A stretch of DNA of 64,000 bases from Atopsyche davidsoni (Eukaryota; Arthropoda; Insecta; Trichoptera; Hydrobiosidae): positions 11,322,001-11,386,000 of the forward strand of contig JAILWY010000009.1 in the NCBI GenBank assembly GCA_022113835.1, written 5' to 3'. The translations under genes and the position numbers were made by a program. Shown piece by piece: positions 25,600 through 37,640 of this stretch. The notes under the pieces are model-generated. The model searched no databases and was not told the DNA's origin. It saw only the letters and a program-made list of their open reading frames with translations. Within the stretch, counting starts at the first letter, position 1; each line of letters begins with the position of its first letter.

Positions 25600-25900
25600 A
25601 GCCCTGGCTGCATATAAATAAAATCAGTATCGAGACAGTGCTCCGTTATCGCAGAACAAGGTACCCATCGCGATAAACAAGCTCAAGGTAGTTTCACTGT
25701 GTGTCGAATAAGACGTAATGGTGACGGAAAGCACGGTTCAAAGATCAGAAGGTGGAGATGCTCTCGCCCGCATGCCGTCTCTCAGAAAGAACAATCGCTC
25801 CTTTGATTTATTACGGCTGATACAAAATAACGTCTGCTCTTTACAGAGAATGTTTAAAATAGAACAAAATTAGTCGGTGCGTCTTCTTACAAGCACGGAA
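25600..25900. other. GC-richer non-coding island
   Basis: Mixed-composition block without coding content. 25900-26370 is A+T-rich; 26380-26670 is another patch with GGTCGGCCGGCCAGGCC and two copies of CGGGAAATGCA (26459, 26602). Confidence 0.25.
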
Positions 25901-26748
25901 TAACAAAGCACAATCAAAAATAATTCCGAGAATTTTATTTATAAATCACAATCACCTCTTTACCGTAGAAACAAATCGTATAAATTTTTGTCGATGTTTT
26001 CTTTGGAAGTGTTGAAATATACAAAAGGATTTTTTTCTCGGTAGCGCATATTATTTTAACATAAAAAATATATATTTAATAACTTGAATGATAATTTTTT
26101 ATTTCAATTTATAGTCGATAGTTTAAACTTTAATACGTTAATCCGGCTTAATGCCTAAGTAATTTAATGCATAAATTTAATTTAGTTAATGAAACACGAG
26201 ATTCGCATACGTCTTCCTAAATAACATATCTTGCTTCAACCGTTTTGACACGTCATTAATCTACTCAAAATTATAATCAGCGCATGCTTAATACAAGCTA
26301 TGAACATATTTATAAATTTACTATATTACTTTATCAAAGACTAAAAATAAATAAAAATGTTCATAATGTCAGCATACACATTGAATTTATAGGTAGGTCG
26401 GCGCGTTATGAATTCCTAACGGCTGTTTTTATTGTACGCGTTGCATATCAAAACAGGCCGGGAAATGCACTACACCCAACTTCGTGAAAAAAGGGAGGAC
26501 AGTAAAAATTAATGAATTTATTTTTTACTACAAAAGCCCAGCGAGCGTCACAAACACCGCTCGTAATCGAATAGGTCGGCCGGCCAGGCCAACAAACAAA
26601 ACGGGAAATGCATTTGAACTGAACAAATATACGATAGTCTGCTATTATTTGCACGTGTGCAAAACTCCTAATTGAGAACTTTTATATTTATTTTTGCCGT
26701 CATCTCCCGGAATCTATACAAGTGAATAAATTTATTTCTAAGTATCCC

Positions 26749-27215
26749 GATTGACAGTGAAAAAGTTCAAACACTCAGCTGGCTGAATAAGAGCTGGAAT
26801 CCTGACCAAGAAATTAAACTGAAAATTGAGACACTACACACAGGTAGGTACATTTAACAACTTGAGAAAAGTATTGTGTGCCGGAGACATAAGACAGCTA
26901 AAATGCGAAAATCGAGGCGGCAGATATGTGGCTTTATATGAGAATCCTTAAAACACCACAGGTCTTGCATAGAATGCGCGAAGAAATACAACTCTTGACG
27001 ATGGTAAAAAAAAAACGGGAGGGCTCCTCTTTTGGCCTGACTTTTCGAAACAATGAATATAGCTTAACACAGCTAAATTGTCCAAGGGAAAATATAAGGA
27101 AAAAGTGGAATTGGAAGGAGGAAACGTATGTGCCTGTGGTTGGAAGTCGGGAGTACAACCAAAATAGTAAGACTGGCAGTAAGAGACACTCGAAGAAGAA
27201 TAATATCCCAATTCT
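26749..27215 (+). pseudogene. Decayed LINE (non-LTR) reverse-transcriptase 3' fragment
   Basis: In shifting frames the region reads LNKSWNPDQEIKLKIETLHT, TFNNLRKVLCAGDI, KIEAADMWLYMRILK, LLTMVKKKREG, FRNNEYSLTQLN, then GIGRRKRMCLWLEV and VRLAVRDTRRRI. These follow in order the C-terminal blocks of insect endonuclease/reverse-transcriptase LINE proteins (WNPDQEIK-IE, NKMRKV-C, KIEAFEMW-YRRMLK, YLGHI-RNN-Y-LLQL, GRRK-SWL). At least two frameshifts and a stop show it is dead. No 5' part remains upstream. Confidence 0.75.
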
Positions 27216-27229
27216 GTGATCGTTTCGTC

Positions 27230-29100
27230 TTTGCGGATGAGTGTATCACTTCGCGCTCTCAACAGAAAATATTTCGCTAACCTAGAGATATGTTTGACTT
27301 CATGGCTGAAAATACAGGTTGTAACATTTCTTATGGCGGATCCGTTATATCAAAGCCAGTATTGATTGAGTTGGTGTAGATCTAATTCCGCAGTGTTTTT
27401 TCATTGATTGGTAAATTCCTTGCATGTGTGCTCAGGTGGTTGCGTGGATTGAATGTGTGCAGAAGAGAATTGATTCGCTTCCACTTAGATTTTTTAAGAG
27501 ACGGAGAAGAGTTTGCTGTCGGTTGACATGGTTGAATCAAATCTGGGCTACGTTTAATAAAACCCCTTTAAATCACCTCTAAAACATTAGCGATTCGTCT
27601 TTTATACTATTAATATCTGCACTTATTTAATTTATTTCTATATTTATCCAGAAAAAAACATTTATAAGTGACAAATATATATTATTTATATTTCAATATT
27701 ATATATTTATGGAAATGCTCATTAGACAATTACTTTTGTATAATTACATTATATAATATTATAAATTGCTTCAAAACATAAAATTATAAATAACCACAGT
27801 TTTTTTTTTATTTGTTATATTTTATATTATTATCACATTACAAAATAAATTGTGGCTATAGCTAACTTATTATAAAAATACTTGGTAATGGAGGTTACAG
27901 TGTGTATGTAACACTATTCAATATTTTTTTCTAGTTCACATATGTTTGTATAGTTTTAGTCATGCTAAATAAATTAACAAATCAACGATGGCTAAAGATA
28001 TGTTTAATACTCTATTAAAGGCTTCAAACCCTTTACTTGTGGGTTGGCAACTTCCAAGTCTAAAACAATCAATTTTCATCCATACCAAATATTTTTTATG
28101 CATTATTTTCAATTCTTTTCATGCATTTCTATATTACTAGAAACCGATATAAAGACTGATAAGTTTTAAAGAGCTTTTTTAATTCCATATCTTAGCAAGA
28201 ATTTTGATTATATTTTCAAAATTTATTATACGAAAATTATTTAAAATAATGTTGATAAATTTGTCATTTGGCATTTTCCTTTCACAGAATTGACATGCTT
28301 TGGATTAAATTTTACTCTCCCAGCTCCATTGTGTGTTACTCAATTCATGATGGGGCATTGCCACTTTATGATCAGAGTCATACGCTTAATATTAGACTCT
28401 TAATACAATAGAGCAATAATGTTAGTCTCAGTTTCACCAATTAATTATTTTAATGAATATAAAAAATGATACACACCGTTCGTTTCCTGTACATTCAGTG
28501 ATAGCTTTAATTGAAAGATATTACTTAAATTTGTGTTTAAGGATTCAATTTATAAAGCTTTTACTCATATTTTCTAGTATAATACATTTATTTTCAAATA
28601 TAGTTACTCCTGGCTCCTTTCCTCGCTTATCACTCTTCTCTGCGTTTGAACTTTTGTAAATCAGCAAAAAAATCTCAATTTTGTGGGGAATTATTTTTTT
28701 TAGTCATGTCAAATATAAGTAAAATGCAAGTAACTGCAAATAATATCAGAACTCCCCACTAGTTCAAAATGACCTTTGAGTGTCAATGCCTGCAAATTTC
28801 AATTTTTAATCATAAAAATTTGCTCATAACATTATTACTCAGCAAGAATACACGACAAATGAAATCGAGGTCAGGATCACATTCCATAAATGCTGGAAAT
28901 AAAGTTACACAAGAGTCAATGAACCGTAGAATTTAATTGATTTTTTTGTTTATTTATTTAGAAATTGATTGAAAAAAAATGATTTTGTAATTTTAATAAA
29001 ATAAGAAATAAAAATTAAATAACTAAACAACTAAACCAAGAATCTGTTGATAGGTATACAAATAAAAAGTGGGACATAAAAAATGCAATATTATAAAACA
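27230..29100. other. Island then A+T-rich DNA downstream of Snup
   Basis: 27230-27560 is moderately GC-rich without a recognisable gene; 27560-29100 is very A+T-rich with nothing seen. Confidence 0.3.
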
Positions 29101-29104
29101 ATTG

Positions 29105-29110
29105 TTTATT
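29105..29110 (-). terminator. Possible Snup polyadenylation signal
   Basis: AATAAA on the minus strand is the first canonical hexamer I found downstream of the Snup stop, implying a 3' UTR of about 0.8 kb. In such A+T-rich DNA the hexamer is common, so this is weak. Confidence 0.25.
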
Positions 29111-29906
29111 ATTGATATAAACATAATATCAGCAGAAACAATTTGACTTATAAATAATAGATGCACATAGTAAGTGTATTCACGATTAAAGGAACATTCT
29201 TCTTTATATCTGCATTCAGTTTTTCCAATACTGCATTCTAAAGAAAATTTTCAATCTGTAAAATGGATTTTAAGCGCAGGTACAGTCTATTTTTAAAACT
29301 TAGCTAAAATATAATTTATAACTAAAAGAATGACTACTTGAAAGGCAATATTTTTAATAATATACCTCCCAAAAACACATTAAAAAGAGTATTGAGAATA
29401 AAAAGTAGATATGGCAATTTGAAAGTACATTAAATATCATCACCCCAAGCACACCCATGTGAACTACCTATCGAAACAAAGACGGAAGTGTCTGAGACAA
29501 AACCTTGTTTAACTGACATTTGTAAAATGTTTTTAATCACAATCCTGGTATTTTACAGGCAGTACATGATCGACACGCTTATGAAAAGTCTCTGTATGTT
29601 TTGCCATAAAAAAATATCGCTTAACTTAGAGGGTATTCACCTCAAATGAAGTATGTTTGTGTTTGGTAATAAAATATCAATACAAATAGAAAATAGCATA
29701 GCAATAAATACAAATACAGGACTAATTTATAATTTAAATACCTAATGAACATAATATTAACTTAAAAACACTAGCATAATATCACATTTTAAAAAATCCT
29801 GCATTTGACAATCATTATCTATTTTAAGTATTAGATAATGTGAGCGCACCCACTGAGATACATGTAGAATAATGGTGATAGTAAAAAAATGTTATTTGAA
29901 TGCACT

Positions 29907-30361
29907 TTAAATACTTTGGTTCACACTGAGTTCACACTCAATAGCAGTTGAATCATCAAGAATACTGTCTTCCATTGAGCTAACTGCAGAATCTACTTCA
30001 ATGGAAACATTTTGTTGTATGTCCATTTTATTCTTTTTAGGAAACTTCTTCCGCTTGTTTGTTTTCTTATGTTTCTTCTGTAGATTTACAAGATCTTCTG
30101 TAGACATGGACTTTGCTGTCTTCTTACTGTCAGCAGTAAAAATCATTTGAACCGTTCCACTGCCGAATGACTGGTTAGAAACATTTGCACTGTCAAGAGA
30201 TGAATTAGAAGCAATGCTTGAAAATGACCTGACACGTCTCCTTTGATAAACTTGATGAAACTGTGATTTTGAATGTTTCTCTTCAAACTTCTTTATAAAA
30301 GTATCCTGATTTGCATAGTCGGCAGGTTTTTCCTTCATATATTCATAATTTACTGTAATAT
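29907..30361 (-). CDS. Snup: Snup coding exon 6 (basic/serine-rich C-terminal tail)
   Basis: 455 nt including TAA, acceptor CTTATAG. It codes about 150 residues after Asp289: first the short family element (YMKEKPADYANQDTFIKKF), then a Ser-rich stretch, a lysine cluster (KKHKKTNKRKKFPKKNK) and an acidic end. Only the first 20-30 residues are recognisably conserved. An ATG further upstream in this frame lies before the acceptor and is not used. Confidence 0.85.
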
Positions 30362-33300
30362 CTATAAGCATAAAAACCAAAAAGTAAAACTTTGTAGTAT
30401 ATTTTAATTTAAATGTTAAAATGACTAAATCTCTATATGGTCATATTATGGAGGATTTTGCATTATTTGGATTACAATAACAAATTTATCAACAAAGTTG
30501 TATAATTAACATTCATATTTATAAAATCTACATCTCTAATATGTTTTTCTCAAAAATTAATTTAAAAATTAAAAGTATAGCTGTTGTTGCTTCATACAGC
30601 CAAAGCCAACAAACTTTTTATTTAATCTGATAAGTTATAATATTTCACTAAAGACAATTTATTTATTGGATACAAAAAAAGGAAAAGTTTTTTTTAAACT
30701 ATCCTCATAATATGCATATTTATTTATATTAGGCATAATTACACATAATTACTCATTGCTCATACTCATAATCATTACTCTTACTCATACTCGTTACTTA
30801 TTTCTCATACTCATATTGACTACTCGTAATTACTCATTATGCATATTTACTCATATTAGGCATAATTTATTTTATATTAGGCATTTCAGGGGCAGTAGTA
30901 AATATAAAAGCATGCAATGCAATTATCATATTCAATAAATTTATATATTCAGTGCTCACCTGATCCAAGGACTTCATTAACCATATATGGGTACAACCAC
31001 ACAACTAAAGGAGTGGTACCTCCTACGTAATGCCCTTCTCTGTGGTAAAACAACAGACCGTCAACACTTGGAGTGTTATCAGGATATACTGGCCAAGTAG
31101 ACATAAATCCGCATAGAGATTCTTGGGAGCAGGTGTACTTTTGTATTAAATTAATTGCATATTGGTTTGTACCACAAACCAATCTAAGCTCTGGCATTTC
31201 TTCAAACTTTGTTCTAAGCCAAAAATCTCTAAAATCAACCTGAAAATACAAAATTTACCACAGTAAAATTATTTTACCGTTGAAATGAAAACTATTCTTC
31301 AAATTAAATCAGCTATAAGAAAATATCATACATACATACTTAAATTGAGAACTACACAAAAGAAATGCATTTTTTAGTATATTACGCTATTCAGAACTCA
31401 TAATAAGACTTTCCATATATATAAAAATTGTATCAGCAGAGAGTAACAAACAAAATAAGGTGGATATTTTAAGCAACATACTTATAGAGTAGTTTTAGTT
31501 GAATACAAGACAAAATTAAATGCAAGTGAGTCTCAAACAAAGATTTTGAAAAAAAAATATTTTTTTTTTAATCACTTTATCAAAGTACATGCCATTATTA
31601 CTCAGACTGACATGTTTGACAAGTAAAAAAGGGAATAAGCAATGAAATAACTTACATCACATTCAGTGAATGTCTGTACACCCCAAGCTAGTATGTCCAG
31701 AACATAGAAAGATTGTGTAGTATCATTCCAAATGCAATCCAACACAGTGGTTTTCATGAAATCTCCATTTATTTTCCTTCCCCCAGGCAAATGTGAGTTC
31801 CAGGCTTTAAAAGAGTGTCCTTTTTTAGAAAATGCTTTAGTAATACCCTAAAAACAAAAATTAGAAACATATTTTTTATAAGAAATTCAATATTTTTGAC
31901 AGAGAGTACTTGGTGGAATTCCATTTTAATATTTTTGAATAAAATACTTGAGTGATTTTCCACATTTTTATTTTTATTAGTGACCGGTTTCGCCAACCTT
32001 TCACGTTGGCATTATCAAACAGTTTGTTTGATAAGTATTTTATTCAAAAATATATTTTTTATACTTAACTGTGAATAGAGCATGCAATGCAGTTAATAAA
32101 AAAAAGCTAAAAAATTAGCTTTGATAAGATTTGATCTAATTTTTTTTATACACAAGCGGTTATTCAAGGTCAAATATTCTGAGAACACAGTCTATATCTA
32201 CAATATACTATAAGAGTGGGAGGATGCAAGAGAAAAAAATGACAAGCAAACAGTAGGAAACATTTGCTGTGTTCGACTTAATACATTTCTGACATTCGTC
32301 TAATTTATAGAGAGATATCATAAAAACTAAGGATTTCCATTTATTTTGAGCATGGAAAAACCTCATCAAATAATCAATAATTTACAGATTACTCCTGTAA
32401 CGTTATAATCCATAATAATTCAATGAATGATCATTATTTTAGTATAAATATCCTAATTTTAAGAAAATAATTTATTAATCAATTTAAAATAATTCCATTT
32501 TAGGCTATATTTGCCAACAATGCCAAATTTCACTAAAATCAGATTTGCATAAAATTATTCAAGGTTATTTATCCTTACAAAAACAAAATGCACATATACT
32601 TAAGATGAAACAAAATATATTTGATTTCTAGCACTAATTTGTTGAGCCTCAGATTATTCACAACTTGAAAGAGAGTCAATCATTTGAATGACATTATATT
32701 GATATATTATATTATATTGAAATGTATTTATCAGATCTACATCAGCCATGTGTGTATGGTATGCAAGTACCGGTTATTTTTTTAATTTTAGTTAATATCA
32801 TCACAAATAATATCCTAATAATTTCACCAGGGACCATAATGATTTTTTTTATCTAGGTTTTGAAAATGTTTGCTTCTAAAATATAAATATTGTTGTAACT
32901 TAGTACTATTGATAAAAAAAAATTGTTTTAAAGGTGAAAATGCAACTTGTGTGGAACAGTACTTTGCCACCCAAAAGAAGGTTTCATACTTGGCAAATGG
33001 ATACCATCACACGAGTTATCAGAGCCAAATCGCCATTAACACAAATACCAGAACTTCCCTTTTAAATCGCTAATAACAGGATCAATTTTTTGGCTGCATT
33101 ATTGAGACCACAAAAAGTGAATATTGTCTCACAATTTTACAAAAAAAAACTTATATATTGATAGAAAGAGGCAAAAAAAGGTACACTTGTTTGTATCAAA
33201 GATCATGCATGGCCTAATTGACTTTTAACTATTAAAGCCAAACCAAAGGGTAAATGTAGATGTTTATAACACCAGAAAGATTTTAGAAATTTGTACTCTA

Positions 33301-34537
33301 CGTGCCCATATATTACCTGTTTAAGCAATTATAAATTTATACACAATAATAAAAACTTACTTTATGAGCTACCACTAGAGTGCGGACACCCTTAGGGCAA
33401 GCCAATATTAACCATTTTTCAGAAAGGTTTTCTGGAGGTTCAACCATCCACTCGGACAGCATTAATGTATTAGTAAAATATTTTTCCTTCTTGATAAATC
33501 CAGGCACGTTAACCTTAGGTTTGTATAACTGAAAACAAATAAAATATTGATCATTCACGGATCTAATTTTCAGAATAGAGTAGAAATTCTTATAATGACA
33601 ATTCTGTTAGTATGGCAAATGAGATTTCAAATAAAGATGAAATTTAATAATAATTATTGGAAAACCAATATTTTGAAAATTAATTTGAAAATCAAAACCT
33701 TAATAAAATTGGATTCATAACATCAAAGATAACCAAAGAACATTTTCGTACATATGTTTTTTAATATGTAAATCGATCACTGGAATTTCAAAGTAACTAC
33801 AAAAAATAAAGATTGAGTGATATCATTAAAAGTATTAGTATTTTAAGAGGTTAAGTTGACAAACATAAACAATATATCTAAGAGGCAACACATGCATGGA
33901 TCATCTCTAAAAAATCCATTTAACATATTTTAATATGTTGTATATATGAGCTAGGTGATAATTTGTGGTGTATTATTTTTGCAAAGACCACATCCCTCAT
34001 ATCATAACTATATAACGCAAACATATTTTATCCGACAATTCCACACTGGATCCTAATCTGACTGTTTAGATGACTTGTGTGGCTATACGTGTTTAATTAT
34101 ATTTGGTTTATTGAATTCCTAGCAGTGAAGATTTTATTTTTACCTTTGAAGACTTTTCTTCTAGCGTAGCTTCTAATTCATGTACTTGATCCAAAATTCC
34201 ACGAGAGATATCTACATTGGTATATCTCTTTCTGAAACGATCATAAAATATTTTAAAGAGTGAAAACTCAAAATACATAAAACATTAATGATTAAAAGTA
34301 AACACAAAAACATTCAGAATTTTAGGTTGAAAATTAACTGATCAGTAGAGACATGCGAGTTTTTATTATTTACAATTTCTAATCATTTTAATCAACAAAC
34401 ATTTTCTGTGCATCCAGCATCATCAGTCTTCTCATTGATTGATCCGAGTTAGTTTCGCCTCGAGATTTATAACATTTCGACCGATCATTTTCGGTAGTCG
34501 CCACAGCATGTGAAAATTTCGTTAGAAGTTCCTCCAT
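29907..34537 (-). CDS. Snup: Snurportin-1 (m3G-cap snRNP import adaptor), 6 coding exons
   Basis: Snurportin-1 binds the trimethylguanosine cap of spliceosomal snRNPs in the cytoplasm and links them to importin-beta for nuclear import. Coding exons (minus): 34537-34401, 34231-34144, 33528-33361, 31847-31656, 31239-30960, 30361-29907; 1320 nt, 439 residues, all frames closing. The N-terminus resembles the importin-beta-binding domain (about residues 20-60: MRRLMMLDAQKIKRY). The cap-binding domain (about 97-290) shows LMLSEWMVEPP, LPGGRK, TTVLDCIWND, FYVLDILAWG and DGLLFYHREGHY. Trp276 in PLVVWLYPYMV matches the cap-stacking Trp of human snurportin as I recall it, and Trp102 sits at the equivalent of human Trp107. 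After about residue 290 there is a Lys/Ser-rich tail longer than the human one. The start is the ATG opening MEELLTKF, as in the family (MEEL). The family call is firm; exon edges rest on splice motifs and phase. Confidence 0.95.
30749..30858. repeat. Degenerate ACTCAT/TACTCATA tandem array in Snup intron 5
   Basis: About ten imperfect copies of (T)ACTCAT(A) in 110 bp. The array is bracketed by two near-identical stretches containing ATGCATATTTA and AGGCATAATT (around 30711-30740 and 30840-30868). It looks like a decayed minisatellite with no coding content. Confidence 0.6.
30960..31239 (-). CDS. Snup: Snup coding exon 5 (cap-binding domain, Trp276)
   Basis: 280 nt, residues 196-288 plus one base, acceptor TTTCAG and donor GTGAGC. 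VDFRDFWLRTK, DGLLFYHREGHY and PLVVWLYPYMVNEVLG match snurportin. The exon ends in phase 1 (G|AT = Asp289). Confidence 0.93.
31656..31847 (-). CDS. Snup: Snup coding exon 4 (cap-binding domain)
   Basis: 192 nt, 64 codons, residues 132-195, acceptor TTTTAG and donor GTAAGT. It contains LPGGRK, TTVLDCIWND and FYVLDILAWG, the most conserved block of the family. A retroelement copy begins only 33 bp upstream of the acceptor. Confidence 0.93.
31881..32051 (-). mobile_element. Hammerhead-bearing (Penelope-like) retroelement copy in Snup intron 3
   Basis: 171 bp flanked by a 12-bp direct repeat ATATTTTTTATA (31869-31880 and 32052-32063). Read on the minus strand it has a 5' inverted arm of about 20 bp (complementary to 31932-31952). 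It continues with a hammerhead-like core (TGATAATG, a GCCAAC/GTTGGC hairpin, GAAACCGGTC) and then the common tail ending at 31881. The hairpin/GAAACCGGTC layout is typical of Penelope-like element ribozymes as I know them. There is no reverse transcriptase. It lies 33 bp upstream of the exon 4 acceptor. Confidence 0.7.
33361..33528 (-). CDS. Snup: Snup coding exon 3 (start of cap-binding domain)
   Basis: 168 nt, 56 codons, residues 76-131, acceptor TTTCAG and donor GTAAGT. LMLSEWMVEPPENL and ILACPKGVRTLVVA are the first strands of the cap-binding fold; Trp102 lies here. Confidence 0.92.
34144..34231 (-). CDS. Snup: Snup coding exon 2
   Basis: 88 nt, acceptor TTTCAG, donor GTAAAA. It codes the end of the IBB region (KRYTNVDISRGILDQVH) and an acidic linker (ELEATLEEKSSK). 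Phase 2 in, phase 0 out. Confidence 0.85.
34401..34537 (-). CDS. Snup: Snup coding exon 1 (IBB domain)
   Basis: 137 nt, residues 1-45 plus two bases. It begins with ATG at 34537 (MEELLTKFSHAV) and ends CAGAAAAT before donor GTTTGT. The split codon AT|A gives Ile46, which keeps the QKIKRY basic run continuous with exon 2. Confidence 0.88.
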
Positions 34538-34540
34538 CTT

Positions 34541-34745
34541 TTCTCGATTTCTGTAACTGTAACACCAAAACTATTGCTATTTTGGCTATAAAATATAAGT
34601 TTTAGAAACAATATTAATAAATAAATATTGTCAATAGTGGAAGCAAAGAAACGCGGTTATTTTGAATCGTTAGTTTGACACTTGCGGAGACGTAGTAGAC
34701 GAAAGCCGACATAAACACAATACATACAGACAAAGGACGGAAACA
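34541..34745 (-). promoter_or_regulatory. Presumed 5' UTR/promoter region of Snup
   Basis: The 200 bp upstream of the Snup ATG contain a somewhat GC-richer patch (34670-34745) in A+T-rich surroundings. On the minus strand a doubled TTACAG sits about 15 nt before the ATG, so the 5' UTR may be spliced, with two alternative acceptors 6 nt apart. No TATA box is evident. The transcription start is not determinable. Confidence 0.35.
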
Positions 34746-35814
34746 CGAGAACCAAATGTTACCAGTGGTAAGTCAAATTAAAATAATATTATTGTTGCAA
34801 AAATGTATTATTGCACAAAAGGTATGTTTGCCATTTTCACTGCAATTGAAAAAAAAAATTACTGAAAAATTATTAAAAAAGGTATTGAAAAACAATAAAG
34901 AAAAAACGTCAATTTACTCTGATCTCACTGGCTAGGTTTTTACGTACGATAATTTAACAGCCATCAGAAAACTGTGATATATAACGTTTTAATATTTTTT
35001 TTTTATTAAGTCACAATGAATATTATTTTTGTATTAACTCTAAATTAATTACTAAATTCTTTTACAATAAAAAAAATTACACATTATTTTTACCAAAAGT
35101 CCAATTTTAAAAATCACCTTAAAATAGCAAAGAAAAAATGTCGATTTGCTCTAATCAATTAAAATACTGTCATCTGAATTATAGATATACTTGAATAGAC
35201 AAAGTTTTGTCTTAACATTTACTTTTCATAATATAAAGCATACATACAGTCTTATTAAAATATATATATTTATTTATGTGTGTGTGTATCTCATTTTTCG
35301 CTGTTTTATTCTTCAATTTAAATTAAATGAATTTTTCATCCATCCAAATGTTAAAGAAAATTTATAATATTTTCTTAGTAGACGCTTACCACCCTGTTGC
35401 TTTTAACAAGGTAGGGAAAATTATATATATATATAAGTCTAATATAGACAAACAAAAAGTAAAAATAAATAAAGAAATTGATACATTATCTATAAAGTTT
35501 ACTTTGCCTACAAATTATTTATGCTTCGAGTAAGCCAACAGTGACTTGTTTCTTTTTTAAGCATAAGTATTATAAGAGGTATCAAATGTATGCATTGATT
35601 TGAGACAAACATTTAAAAATAAATATTTGCAATGAAAGCATTCACGAACAGAAACGCACAGTAAACTTTTTAATTAAAATCTGATATAAGCTTAGATTTA
35701 CATTACGATCTGTAACAGATTAAAAAATTGAATAAAAATGCATTTAAAACGCTCCATATTAAAAATAAAAAATTATAAATAAGCTCAGGCATATATTACG
35801 AAAGGCGTATCGTA

Positions 35815-36108
35815 CATTTGTGCTCGGCGCAAACTGATTAGCGGAAATAAGAACGAGATTATATATTGCACAAGACGGAAGCACGCGCACGTCAAATAAC
35901 AATAATAATAAATACTCAAAACATTGCGCAAAAACGAATGAGCGTGTAGACTGCGAGATGAAAGCTCGCGCCCATTGAATAAGTAGAATATGTTAGTCGT
36001 TAGGTGTGGCGGTTAAGTACGTACATAGAATTATGAAAATATTTATTATATATAAAAAAAAAAAGGTTTACGACCAGAGCGTTTTCGAGAAAGGGTTGCC
36101 GACCACTG
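35815..36108 (+). mobile_element. Degenerate hAT-type element between Snup and IntS6
   Basis: GGTTGCCGACCACTG at 36094-36108 is a typical hAT right terminus (reverse complement CAGTGGTCGGCAACC). A weaker left match, GTGCTCGGCGCAAAC, lies near 35820. No 8-bp duplication is visible, so boundaries are uncertain. The interior is A+T-rich and non-coding. The rest of 34750-37340 is A+T-rich with nothing else seen. Confidence 0.4.
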
Positions 36109-37339
36109 CTTGCTCGCTGTGTATTCTGTGGTTGTGTATCAACGCCATGTTTACGTGCGTTTGGTTGTTATCTTCATACCGTGACTCAGGACAAGTTATT
36201 TTTTGTCGTCTTTGTAGGTATAATAGCATAAGATGGTTTTGAACAAGTATTGCAACCGTTTGATGAAACACAAAGCGCGTTGATTTTTAAAAATATTTTT
36301 TTTTTGTTTGAAAATCTGATTTTACTTTGTGTTTGTTGAGATTTGAACAAATACTGCACTTTCACTTTTACAGCACGACAAAGCTCGAACATTGAAGTAA
36401 TATTAAAAAAATGTTTTTTTTTTTAAACTTTGTGAAAAATAATTCGTAATTAAGTCGTATATTTGAGATTAAGCAATTTTGATAAAACGTAAATTTTTTA
36501 TAATAAAAATTGTCCCGAGAAGTTAATACACCATGAAAATTTATAATTACCTGCTATGCATAGTAACTCCGGGCAAAATTACCTGAATATGAAAATATAA
36601 ATCGACATGAACAATACTTTGTATTAACAAGCATAGTACCCACAGGTATTTAGATATCCTTCGAGTTTTATCTTAGAAATGTAGTGTTTCAAAACCGTTG
36701 GAAATAATCGTATTGTACTACAATATGCAGTCACGTAAAATATAATATTATTTTTTTAACTACTACTACTATTATATTTAGTTAAAGAATGAACAAAAAA
36801 AGTATTCACATGAATTATTATTAATTGATAAATGAGTATAGAGTATTTTTTAATTATTCATTCGCGTAATTAATAATAATAGGGCATCTGCTATAAAAGA
36901 AAATGCTATTTAAAAAAAAAAACGTATTTTGCAATGCTCTACACAAAAGAAAATATTTATCAATAAAAATAAAAATGGTTTTATATTTAAAAAATCCAAT
37001 ATGAAACTGACTTTCGATGGTATCTCCTGATTTTAAGTACATCGAGTCATTTTCACAGTGCAAGAGCAGGTGTAATTAATTATAAAATATCAACATGATT
37101 ATTTATCCATGGCGTAAGCCGCTATACCTGATTTCATAAATAAAAAAAACACCACCGCGCACAATACACCTTAGCTCTGATAATAATAGATTTTCCATAG
37201 AATTAACAAAGCAAATTGACGTTTAACATTCGACGACGAAATTGCGTTATTATTCATTTCCACAATCCGCCTCGGACAAATTGTAATTTGTAAAAACTAA
37301 AGTCAAGTATTCATTTTCGTGTTTACCAATAATATTTGC

Positions 37340-37640
37340 GACACTAGAGGTGGGAGTGGGGTGGGGGAGGGGCGGGGTGGGGGGAGGCACGGAGACAGCC
37401 GAGCGGCGCCGAGCGGAGCCGAGCGCGGTGCGCCCGTAGCGAACAGTTGAGTGTGTGAGGAGGTCACGTGGTACTTATGAGTCTTCGTGGCGTTTAGGCT
37501 TGTTCAGCTGTTTGTCGAAGCGGCTGTGGAATGGTCGCTCCCTGGGCCTGCGTGCGATGAAGTGGCCATTTTGCTTTTTTTAGTCCCTTTCGAGTGTTTT
37601 TTTCAATGTATTTAGAAAGAATATATTATAAGGCATCAAA
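37340..37640 (+). promoter_or_regulatory. GC-rich promoter/5' UTR of IntS6
   Basis: An abrupt switch from A+T-rich DNA to a G-rich tract (37347-37390), then CpG-rich repeats of GCCGAGCG (37399-37425). A palindromic CACGTG follows at 37465-37470. No TATA box is seen at a sensible distance. This fits a housekeeping, dispersed-start promoter directly before the IntS6 ATG. A second CpG-rich patch with an inverted CCAAT (ATTGG) lies in intron 2 at about 38105-38240 and could be an alternative promoter or enhancer. Confidence 0.6.

Noticed and set aside
26926..27219. 97-codon plus-strand ORF as a host gene
   Set aside because: Its sequence follows the C-terminal blocks of LINE reverse transcriptases, with frameshifts on both sides; a dead transposon fragment.
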